DNA from: a virus
Virus record (IMG/VR): IMGVR_UViG_3300046167_000560
Span: 1 to 32,817 of that record
Strand: one strand, 5' to 3'
Length of the DNA: 32,817 nt
Part shown: positions 25,597-32,817 of the stretch, in pieces
Position numbering within the stretch: position 1 is the first letter of the stretch
How the letters are laid out: each line of letters begins with the position of its first letter
The notes under the pieces: generated by a model
The model's database searches: none
What the model was told of the DNA's origin: nothing
What the model saw: the letters and a program-made list of their open reading frames with translations, nothing else
Position numbers and translations under genes: made by a program

Positions 25597-26369
25597 CACT
25601 ATACGGAGATAACCCGACTGACCCAGTAAAAAAAGTTACAAGAGGAAAAACAAAAACCACAACTTCAACAAGAAGAGGGGAAATAAGACCAGGAATACCA
25701 GGTACTTTCACAGATACTACATCTAATACCCCTGTTACTACAGAAACAACAAACCCAAAAGGAAGCAAAAGATTCAATGCTGCTTTCGCAGAAGCAACGT
25801 CAAAAAACTTAAGTGAGTTTGATTTTGACGGCAAGCCGTATACTACTGAAAAGGGCAACAGCAGTACGAGGAATGAGTCTTCTATGACTTCTACATTTAA
25901 AGCAGATAAAGTACAAGGTGTACCTCAATTAAATCCGTCAGGCATTAAATTCTCACCGCAATCGTATAAAATGGGTAAGACTCAAGATATCCAACGCCCT
26001 GGAGAAGACGCTATGCACGTTATGAAGGTCGGACGAAATAGTCCCAAGGGTGGAACTAGAGACTATCACTTGGTAACACCAAGGGGTGATGGCCCAGGTT
26101 ATTTTCAAGGTAAACAAGCAATTACTCAAGATTATAGAACGATGACTTTGAAACAAAAGGAAGGTCTAGTTAAAAATGTGAATCTTCACAACAAACTTTT
26201 AAATGATAAATACAGCCCAGAAAATATCACTAAAACTATTCAATCTCGTCAAGAGCCAACAAACGATCCAAGAGTTCTCGAAAGGCGTAAAAAACATTTA
26301 CAAACACAAATTGCAAAAGGGCAAATGCTAATAGAGGGCAACAAAGCATTTTACAAAACTCCGGAATAA
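25593..26369 (+). CDS. Hypothetical virion-region protein
   Basis: 258 residues. The first 110 are polar and low in hydrophobics (Thr, Lys, Pro, Gly), probably disordered. From about 125 there is a folded-looking part: KMGKTQDIQRPGEDAMHVMK, GTRDYHLVTPRGDGPGYFQG, then helices (MTLKQKEGLVKNVNLHNKLL, RVLERRKKHLQTQIAKGQ). Could be a scaffold-associated or injected protein. No family recognised. Confidence 0.58.
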   Translation: MALYGDNPTDPVKKVTRGKTKTTTSTRRGEIRPGIPGTFTDTTSNTPVTTETTNPKGSKRFNAAFAEATSKNLSEFDFDGKPYTTEKGNSSTRNESSMTSTFKADKVQGVPQLNPSGIKFSPQSYKMGKTQDIQRPGEDAMHVMKVGRNSPKGGTRDYHLVTPRGDGPGYFQGKQAITQDYRTMTLKQKEGLVKNVNLHNKLLNDKYSPENITKTIQSRQEPTNDPRVLERRKKHLQTQIAKGQMLIEGNKAFYKTPE

Positions 26370-26406
26370 ATATTAACAATTATTAACAATTAAATTAAAT
26401 TAAATT

Positions 26407-26664
26407 ATGGCAAAAGCTAAAAAGATTACAAAGAAAGAATTAACTGAAATCAATGAACAACAAAATTCAATGAGTCAACTACTTATTGCGATTGGCGCTT
26501 TAGAAGCACAAAAAAGTTCAGCTATACTACAGTTAAGACAGCTAGAGCAAGCCTTAGAGGCTAGCAAACTTAAAATTGAAGAGACTTATGGTCCGGTCAA
26601 TATAGATCTTAAAACAGGTGAATATACTGTTATTGAGAAAAAGCCTGAACTGGAGACTGTGTAA
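26407..26664 (+). CDS. Small coiled-coil protein
   Basis: 85 residues. Residues about 10-62 form a long amphipathic helix (ELTEINEQQNSMSQLLIAIG then ALEAQKSSAILQLRQLEQAL) suited to a coiled coil, and a small strand end (VNIDLKTGEYTVIEKKP). The leader before it carries two TATTAACAAT repeats and a TAAAT-rich run. Probable head-region accessory protein. Confidence 0.6.
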   Translation: MAKAKKITKKELTEINEQQNSMSQLLIAIGALEAQKSSAILQLRQLEQALEASKLKIEETYGPVNIDLKTGEYTVIEKKPELETV

Positions 26665-26666
26665 TA

Positions 26667-26891
26667 ATGAATATTATAAGGAAAATAAGTATCGGGGCTG
26701 ACTATAAGAACGAAGCAATGCATTACTCTGTTAATCAGAAAGTTTACGGCGGCCACGAAATTTCTCATATAATCTTTGAAGAAACCGATAAGTCTTATAA
26801 TATATTCATAACAAAAAACAACGAGAGCATGCCATGGAAGAAATTTAATTCTAACATGGCTATCTCCGTTGAGTATGACTTAGAGTACTAA
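26667..26891 (+). CDS. Small protein of unknown function
   Basis: 74 residues, strand-rich (IIRKISIGADYKNEAMHYSV; HEISHIIFEETDKSYNIFIT). Spaced two bases from the gene before; its stop overlaps the next start as TAATG. No family recognised. Confidence 0.6.
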   Translation: MNIIRKISIGADYKNEAMHYSVNQKVYGGHEISHIIFEETDKSYNIFITKNNESMPWKKFNSNMAISVEYDLEY

Positions 26892-27496
26892 TGAGAAGCA
26901 TATACGATTTTATCGTTGAGCCTCTCGGCGAAAGATATGATAATACAGCGAAGGTTGGTGAAGTGAACCTTATAACAAACACTTCTATAGAGAGTTGGAA
27001 ACACGTAAACAAGTATGCAAGAGTCTTAGAGACTCCAGTTGGCATTCACACACCTATAAAGGAAGGTGATACTATAGTCGTGCATCAGAACGTGTTTCGT
27101 ACTTTTTATGATATGAAGGGAAAAAAGAAGAACTCACGTTCATTCTTAGAAGATAATAAGTTTTTATGTGCGGTAGATCAAATATATTTATACAAAACGC
27201 ACGGACCTTGGAAGGCATTAGGCGATAGATGTTTTGTAGCTCCAATTGTCAATACAGACGATTTTAGCTTAGATAAAACAGAAGCCCTTGTTGGAATACT
27301 CAAAATAGATAATAGCTCCTTAAACGAGCTTAAAATGAGTACAGGCGATACAGTAGGATTTACACCAAACAGCGAATGGGAATTTGTTGTTGATAATCAG
27401 CTAATGTATTGCATGAGGACAAAAGATATTGTAATTAAATATGAACACAAACAAAACCAAAAAGAGTATAATAGAAGCTGGGCGAGCGGCCGTTGA
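26891..27496 (+). CDS. Putative tandem GroES-like (double co-chaperonin fold) protein
   Basis: 201 residues that look like two GroES-like domains. Domain 1 (about 1-105): YDFIVEPLGERYDN opens like GroES, KEGDTIVVHQNVFR matches the G-D-x-V-x-x beta strand, and LEDNKFLCAVDQIYL ends like the GroES C-terminus. Domain 2 (about 108-188): ALGDRCFVAPIV, STGDTVGFTPN and VVDNQLMYCMRTKDIVI, the last matching the bacterial IDNEEVLIMSESDI pattern. No clear mobile-loop GG motif. It could be a capsid-specific lid like T4 gp31 or a structural protein that borrowed the fold. The match is by eye only, so the call is tentative. Confidence 0.55.
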   Translation: MRSIYDFIVEPLGERYDNTAKVGEVNLITNTSIESWKHVNKYARVLETPVGIHTPIKEGDTIVVHQNVFRTFYDMKGKKKNSRSFLEDNKFLCAVDQIYLYKTHGPWKALGDRCFVAPIVNTDDFSLDKTEALVGILKIDNSSLNELKMSTGDTVGFTPNSEWEFVVDNQLMYCMRTKDIVIKYEHKQNQKEYNRSWASGR

Positions 27497-27713
27497 AGAA
27501 CTAATTAAGGTGGCAAAAGAAAAGATCGTAGACTCTGGAGAAGATATTACTGCAGACAGACTTAAGAATGCTGCCGCTACAAAAAAGTTAGCAATTTTTG
27601 ATGCATTTGAGATTTTATCAAGAATAGATGAAGAAGAAAATTTATTAGAGTTAGAAGCTAAAGGCCCAAACAAAAAGCAATTTAAAGGTTTTGCAGAAGG
27701 GAGATCCAAGTAA
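27441..27713 (+). CDS. Candidate small terminase subunit
   Basis: 90 residues. KKSIIEAGRAAVEELIKVAK, then ITADRLKNAAATKKLAIFDA and FEILSRIDEEENLLELEAK. Mostly helical, acidic end with a basic N-terminus, directly before the large terminase and overlapping its start by a base. It also overlaps the preceding gene by 56 bases in another frame. Small terminases bind DNA and are usually 100-200 residues; this one is short, so position is the main support. Confidence 0.55.
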   Translation: MNTNKTKKSIIEAGRAAVEELIKVAKEKIVDSGEDITADRLKNAAATKKLAIFDAFEILSRIDEEENLLELEAKGPNKKQFKGFAEGRSK

Positions 27714-29926
27714 TGGCATACGAACAAACACTATATAGAGTAGTCAAAGACCACATCAAGCCCGCTATTATAAAGAAAAAAAACCGCTATGCTAAATGGG
27801 ATTATGGTTACAACGCAGATTATGATGTTGTTGTAATTAGCAAAACAGGCAAAATTGGGGAAATATACGAAATTGGCGATGTAATGATTGCATTACCTAA
27901 AGTAGATAATCCCGTAGCTTTAAGCAATAACAAGTGGCAAGCTATTGAATATCCTAAAGAATTAAAAAAAATTAAGAGTGTACAAGAATGGAACTCTTAC
28001 CCTAATACTTTTAAAGAACAATGGCATCCATATATAGATGAAGAGTTTAACAGACGTGAAGAGGGTTTTTGGTTTATCAATAAAGATAAGCCTACTTACA
28101 TTACTGGTACTCATTACATGTACCTGCAGTGGAGTAAGATCGATGTTGGTCTTCCCAACTTTAGAGAATCAAACCGATTATTCTATATATTTTGGGAGGC
28201 TTGCAAGGCAGATAAAAGATCGTACGGTATATGTTACCTTAAAAATAGACGTTCTGGATTTTCATTCATGTCGTCGGGAGAAACAGTTAATTCGGCTACG
28301 ATATCTTCAGACTCTAGATTCGGTATATTATCTAAATCAGGGGCTGATGCCAAAAAAATGTTTACAGATAAAGTTGTTCCCATATCGGTAAATTATCCGT
28401 TTTTTTTTAAGCCAATACAAGACGGTATGGATCGTCCAAAAACGGAGCTAGCATATCGAGTACCTGCTTCTAAATTTACTAGGCGAAAATTAGAAGATAA
28501 TCAAATGGTTCAAGAACTAGATGGATTAGATACAACTATTGACTGGAAAAATACGGGTGATAATAGTTACGATGGTGAAAAATTAAAATTACTAGTACAC
28601 GACGAATCCGGTAAGTGGGAAAAACCGTCCAATATACTTAATAACTGGAGAGTTACTAAAACATGCTTACGGCTAGGTAGTAGAATTGTAGGTAAGTGTA
28701 TGATGGGATCAACTTCAAACGCTTTAGATAAAGGTGGAGCAAACTTTAAAAAGATATACGAGGGGTCGGATGCGTCAAAAAGAAATAAGAATGGTCAAAC
28801 TAAAACAGGTCTATACAAATTGTTTATTCCTATGGAATGGAATTATGAGGGTTTTATTGATCAGTACGGCTATCCTGTGTTTGATACTCCAACAAAAGAA
28901 ACGTTAGATCCTCAAGGTAATTTAATTACAGAAGGTGTTATACAACACTGGGAAAATGAAGTTGAAGGATTAAAAGATGACGCGGACGCTTTAAACGAAT
29001 ATTACAGACAATTTCCTCGTACAGAACAGCACGCTTTTAGAGATGAAGCTAAACAATCTATTTTTAATCTAACAAAAATATATCAGCAAATTGATTTTAA
29101 CGAAGAGTTAAACAATAAGCAAATGGTGACCACTGGAAGTTTTCAATGGGAAGGCGGAATCAAAGACACAAGAGTTATATTCTATCCAAATAAAAACGGT
29201 AGATTTAAAATATCTTGGATACCAGAACAATCACTTCAAAACAACATAATATTAAAACGTGGCAATAAATATCCCGGAAATGAACATATAGGTGCTTTTG
29301 GCTGTGATAGTTATGACATTAGTGGTACTGTTGGTGGTGGCGGAAGTAACGGAGCATTATCTGGATTGACTAAGTTTTCAATGAGTGATGCACCTCCGAA
29401 CCATTTCTTTCTTGAATATATTGCAAGACCTTCAACAGCAGAAATGTTTTTTGAAGATGTATTGATGGCTATTGTATTTTACGGTATGCCAATATTATGT
29501 GAGAATAACAAGCCCAGATTGCTTTATTATTTAAAGCGTCGTGGTTATAGAGGCTATTCGATGAATAGACCTGATAAAAATATAAATAAGTTATCTGTAT
29601 CTGAAAAAGAAGTTGGAGGCATACCTAATTCAAGTGAAGATGTAAAGCAAGCGCACGCAGCTGCAATTGAAACTTATATAGAAGATTTTGTAGGCGAGAA
29701 AGAAGACGGGTATGGGGATATGTATTTTCAGCGTACACTAGAAGACTGGGCTAAGTTTGATATAAATAATAGAACAAAGTTTGATGCATCTATTAGTACA
29801 GGCTTAGCACTTATGGCTTGCAATAAACATAGGTATAGGCCAACAAACGAAACGAAAAGAAAGTCTTTTGACTTAGGATTTAAAAAATACAATAACAAGG
29901 GGAATTTTTCCAAAATAATTAAGTAG
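27713..29926 (+). CDS. terL: Terminase large subunit
   Basis: 737 residues. The N-terminal ATPase shows a deviant Walker A, YLKNRRSGFSFMSS, at about 178-192; Walker B with catalytic acid as LKLLVHDESGKWE at about 288-300; and a coupling motif MGSTSNA at about 340. An aspartate in FGCDSYDISGT at about 532 starts the C-terminal RNase H-like nuclease, which cuts the concatemer. The protein packages DNA through the portal using ATP. It is longer than the common 450-550 residues, with an extended N-terminus of about 100 residues (YNADYDVVVISKTGKIG). Portal and scaffold follow. Confidence 0.88.
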   Translation: MAYEQTLYRVVKDHIKPAIIKKKNRYAKWDYGYNADYDVVVISKTGKIGEIYEIGDVMIALPKVDNPVALSNNKWQAIEYPKELKKIKSVQEWNSYPNTFKEQWHPYIDEEFNRREEGFWFINKDKPTYITGTHYMYLQWSKIDVGLPNFRESNRLFYIFWEACKADKRSYGICYLKNRRSGFSFMSSGETVNSATISSDSRFGILSKSGADAKKMFTDKVVPISVNYPFFFKPIQDGMDRPKTELAYRVPASKFTRRKLEDNQMVQELDGLDTTIDWKNTGDNSYDGEKLKLLVHDESGKWEKPSNILNNWRVTKTCLRLGSRIVGKCMMGSTSNALDKGGANFKKIYEGSDASKRNKNGQTKTGLYKLFIPMEWNYEGFIDQYGYPVFDTPTKETLDPQGNLITEGVIQHWENEVEGLKDDADALNEYYRQFPRTEQHAFRDEAKQSIFNLTKIYQQIDFNEELNNKQMVTTGSFQWEGGIKDTRVIFYPNKNGRFKISWIPEQSLQNNIILKRGNKYPGNEHIGAFGCDSYDISGTVGGGGSNGALSGLTKFSMSDAPPNHFFLEYIARPSTAEMFFEDVLMAIVFYGMPILCENNKPRLLYYLKRRGYRGYSMNRPDKNINKLSVSEKEVGGIPNSSEDVKQAHAAAIETYIEDFVGEKEDGYGDMYFQRTLEDWAKFDINNRTKFDASISTGLALMACNKHRYRPTNETKRKSFDLGFKKYNNKGNFSKIIK

Positions 29927-32338
29927 ATGAAAATAAGCACAAGCTATAATAGTTCGTTTCCGGATCAGGTGGTACCAGATGAAGAAAAAGCAACTGTTGA
30001 ATATGGTTTAAAAGTTTCTAGGGCTATTGAGCAAGAATGGTTTTCATTCGGAGGTAGCACTTCAAATAGATTTAATTTAAACTACAAGACCTTTAACATG
30101 CTAAGATTATACGCCCGGGGTGAACAGCCTATGGATAAGTATAAAAATGAATTAGCAGTTAATGGTGATTTGTCTTATATGAATATAGACTGGACTCCAG
30201 TTCCAGTATTAACTAAATTTTCTAATATTGTTTGCAACGGTATATCACAAAAAGAGTTTGATCTTAACGCTTATGCTCAGGATCCAGAATCTATAGCTAA
30301 AAGAACAAGACAACAGGAAGCTATATTGTATGATATGACAATGCAACAAGATATTGCTGTAGCTGCTCAAGTGTTTGGAAAAGATATATCTAAGTCAGGT
30401 ATGGACGATCAGCAATTGCCTGATACTCCCGAAGAGCTAGAGTTATTCATGCAGTTAAAACCTAAAATGGCTATTGAAATAGCTGAAGAGGAGGCTATAA
30501 ATACTGTTTTGGATCAAAACAAATTTGAAAATATAAAAGAAAGAGTTGATCAAGATCTTGTTAATATAGGTATTGGTATAACTAAAACATCATTTAATAA
30601 GTCAGAAGGTTTAGTAGTTGACTATGTAGACCCTGCAAAATGCGTTTGGTCATATACAGAAGATCCCTATTTTAGCGATTTATATTATTTCGGTGAAGTA
30701 AAACAAATAACACTATCAGAACTTAAAAAAGAGTTTCCTAATATAAGCGATAGCGATTTAGAAAAAATACAATCGAGCCCAATTAACGGATCTAACGTTA
30801 CAGGGTTTATGAATAATAATAGAGATACGGTTCAAGTATTATATTTTGAATATAAAACTTTTATGAATCAAGTATTTAAAATCAAAAGAACAGATACAGG
30901 TTTAGAAAAAGCTATTGAAAAAACGGATGAATTTAATCCTCCGCCAAACGATAACTTCGAAAGAGTATCAAGAACGATAGAGGTATTATACCAGGGAGCT
31001 AAAATAATGAACACCGATATAATGCTTAGATGGGAGTTAGCTGAAAACATGACTCGCCCTATGGCAGATACAACCAAAGTTGTAATGAGTTATGCAGCAG
31101 CAGCACCTAGAATGTATAAAGGTAAAATACAATCACTTATAAGTAAGTGTATAGGCTTTGCCGATATCATTAACTTAACAAATTTAAAGTTACAACAAGT
31201 ATTATCTAAGATGGTACCAGATGGGGTGTACTTAGACGTAGATGGTTTAGCAGAAGTTGATTTAGGTAACGGTACAACATACAACCCAGCAGAAGCACTT
31301 AATATGTACTTCCAAACAGGTTCGGTTGTAGGTAGATCACTTACACAAGAAGGCGACATGAATAGAGGTAAAATACCTATTCAGGAATTACAAACTGGGA
31401 GCGGATCAAGTAAAATACAATCTTTAATTGCAGCATACAATTATAACTTGCAAATGATTAGAGATGTAACAGGACTCAACGAAGCTCGTGATGGTAGTCA
31501 GCCAGATGCTAATGCTTTAGTAGGATTACAAAAGATAGCGGCTAACGCATCTAATACTGCTACAAACCATATATTAAAAGCATCTTTATTTTTAACGTTA
31601 AGAACTGCAGAGATAATCTCTTTAAAGTTAACAGATGTAATAGCTAATCCATTAACTGAAAATTCCCTTAAGAATTCGATATCAGCATTAAACGTTAATA
31701 CGTTGAGGGAGTTAGCAAATTCAAATTTATATGATTTTGGCATAATGTTAGAGTTAGAACCCGATGATGAAGAAAAAGCTGAATTAACAAACAATATTAA
31801 TACATCGTTGCAGCAAGGGGGTATAGATATTGAAGATGCAATTGATATTAGAAATATCAAGAACATACAGCTAGCTAATCAAATGCTAAAATTAAAGCGT
31901 CAGAAAAAACAGCAAGCAGCACAGCAAGCTCAAGCTGCTCAAGCGCAAGCACAAGCACAAGCAAACGCTCAGGCTCAAGAACAGATTGCAATGCAGGAAG
32001 TTCAAAAGCAACAAGCACTGACAGCTGAGAAAATAGCAATAGAAAAAGCTAAAGCTGATTTTGAAATACAAAGAATGCAAATGGAAGCTCAAATGAAAGA
32101 AATGCTTATGGCAAAGGAGTTTGAGTATAATATGCAATTAGCACAAGGTAAAGGAGTTGCTGAAGATAAAAAGCAAGCTCAAGCCGAAGACAGAAAAGAT
32201 CAGAGAACAAAAATACAAGCTACTCAACAAAGCAAAATGATTAAACAAAGAGAAACAGGTGGACAACCTCAAGACTTTGAATCACAAGGCAATGATAATA
32301 TGAGTGGGTTTGGATTAAGTTCATTTGATGTTGACTAG
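29927..32338 (+). CDS. Portal protein with a long Gln/Ala-rich C-terminal tail
   Basis: 803 residues, immediately after the terminase stop. Residues 1-650 have portal-like features: a start FGGSTSNRFNLNYKTFNMLR, RLYARGEQPMDKYKN, DPAKCVWSYTEDPYFSDLYY, and a helical clip or stem region with IQSLISKCIGFADIINLTNL. After about 660 the sequence is Gln/Ala/Lys-rich coiled-coil (RQKKQQAAQQAQAAQAQ), ending polar. The dodecameric portal forms the DNA channel. The call rests on position, length and overall pattern. Confidence 0.78.
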   Translation: MKISTSYNSSFPDQVVPDEEKATVEYGLKVSRAIEQEWFSFGGSTSNRFNLNYKTFNMLRLYARGEQPMDKYKNELAVNGDLSYMNIDWTPVPVLTKFSNIVCNGISQKEFDLNAYAQDPESIAKRTRQQEAILYDMTMQQDIAVAAQVFGKDISKSGMDDQQLPDTPEELELFMQLKPKMAIEIAEEEAINTVLDQNKFENIKERVDQDLVNIGIGITKTSFNKSEGLVVDYVDPAKCVWSYTEDPYFSDLYYFGEVKQITLSELKKEFPNISDSDLEKIQSSPINGSNVTGFMNNNRDTVQVLYFEYKTFMNQVFKIKRTDTGLEKAIEKTDEFNPPPNDNFERVSRTIEVLYQGAKIMNTDIMLRWELAENMTRPMADTTKVVMSYAAAAPRMYKGKIQSLISKCIGFADIINLTNLKLQQVLSKMVPDGVYLDVDGLAEVDLGNGTTYNPAEALNMYFQTGSVVGRSLTQEGDMNRGKIPIQELQTGSGSSKIQSLIAAYNYNLQMIRDVTGLNEARDGSQPDANALVGLQKIAANASNTATNHILKASLFLTLRTAEIISLKLTDVIANPLTENSLKNSISALNVNTLRELANSNLYDFGIMLELEPDDEEKAELTNNINTSLQQGGIDIEDAIDIRNIKNIQLANQMLKLKRQKKQQAAQQAQAAQAQAQAQANAQAQEQIAMQEVQKQQALTAEKIAIEKAKADFEIQRMQMEAQMKEMLMAKEFEYNMQLAQGKGVAEDKKQAQAEDRKDQRTKIQATQQSKMIKQRETGGQPQDFESQGNDNMSGFGLSSFDVD

Positions 32339-32366
32339 AATTATTTAAACAATTATATATTATTTT

Positions 32367-32817
32367 ATGGAAAAAACAGAAGGAACTTTTAAGATCCAAA
32401 GTAAAAAAAAGCCAGAGGTCGTAAAGACAGACGAGCAAAAGCGGGCGGCTATTAAAGAGCCATTAATTGATACTAGTGCAGATATACCTAAGGTTACGCT
32501 AAAGAAAAAAAGCGCAGAACCAGATATAGCTAAAGTGGTTATACCTTCAGAGCCTGCAGAGGCTGTTGAAGAAGTTGTAGAGGAAACACCTACATTAACG
32601 GAAGTTACTAAAGAAGAGGTTGCTGTAGAAACACCCGTAGCTGAAATTGCTCCAATACAGCCAACATTACCTGAAAATATTGAGAAGTTAGTTAACTTCA
32701 TGCAGGATACAGGAGGAGATATACAGGACTATGTAAGATTAAACACAAATTACGACGATGTTGATAAAAGCGTCCTCGTAAAAGAATATTATAAAAACAC
32801 TAAGCCTCATCTTAGTT
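32367..32817 (+). CDS. Probable capsid scaffold protein (C-terminus cut by window edge)
   Basis: ATG at 32367, open for 150 codons to the right edge. The first 95 residues are lysine/glutamate/proline/valine-rich and probably disordered (KSAEPDIAKVVIPSEPAEAV). Then comes a conserved-looking stretch PENIEKLVNFMQDTGGDIQD, YVRLNTNYDDVDKSVLVKEY and YKNTKP. This pattern follows the portal in many phages and belongs to scaffold-type proteins; the capsid gene would be next. Confidence 0.68.
   Translation, partial: MEKTEGTFKIQSKKKPEVVKTDEQKRAAIKEPLIDTSADIPKVTLKKKSAEPDIAKVVIPSEPAEAVEEVVEETPTLTEVTKEEVAVETPVAEIAPIQPTLPENIEKLVNFMQDTGGDIQDYVRLNTNYDDVDKSVLVKEYYKNTKPHLS

Noticed and set aside
1-32817. CRISPR array, integrase, transposase or insertion sequence
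   Set aside because: No regular repeat-spacer pattern, no recombinase motifs and no element-type inverted ends were seen anywhere in the window.

Overview
This window is part of a tailed double-stranded DNA phage genome (Caudoviricetes) with AT-rich DNA. A Bacteroidota host, probably a marine or aquatic flavobacterium, is the best inference. Starts mostly lack a Shine-Dalgarno sequence and sit in an A-rich context (many leftward genes read AA(A)CTATG), and the protein families (GP88, KTSC, 3D domain, S74 fibres, phage GroEL/GroES) suit such phages. No integrase, transposase, insertion sequence or CRISPR array was seen. Host and phage genus cannot be fixed from this sequence alone.

Left arm, about 1-14,000, all genes on the minus strand. 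This is the replication, recombination and regulation half: a primase-helicase (cut by the left edge), an SSB, a RecE-like exonuclease, an ERF annealing protein and a phage sigma factor. After these come a 3D-domain protein, GP88 and KTSC proteins, then a long run of very small genes of unknown function. Thirteen copies of one bipartite motif, TATTATATAT-N6-TCGTTTTT on the plus strand, sit at gene boundaries and read as leftward promoters. The arm also carries over twenty copies of TGTATAGCA/TGCTATACA, including two iteron-like clusters beside nearly pure A/T DNA, a tRNA-like element without a D arm, and two copies of a small structured element whose stems covary.

Divergent centre, about 13,850-14,260. 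Leftward and rightward transcription part here. A second promoter class, TGTAGCTTT-N12-CGTAATTATATA, begins the right arm. It recurs before groEL and before the ERF gene, and twice as rightward copies inside the left arm where no rightward gene follows.

Right arm, about 14,250-32,817, all genes on the plus strand. Order: a basic protein; three fibre-like genes (YadA-head-like repeats in two, an S74 intramolecular chaperone in one); groEL and groES; a winged-helix-like protein; an M15 peptidase; a run of lysine-rich mini-proteins; a holin; a protein that looks like two GroES-like domains in tandem; a small terminase candidate; the large terminase; the portal; and the start of a probable scaffold protein. 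The major capsid and tail genes presumably lie beyond the right edge.

A plausible scheme: the many leftward promoters drive early and replication genes, the sigma factor may direct one promoter class, and the right arm builds and releases virions with a phage-encoded chaperonin assisting capsid or fibre folding. All motif counts were made by eye.
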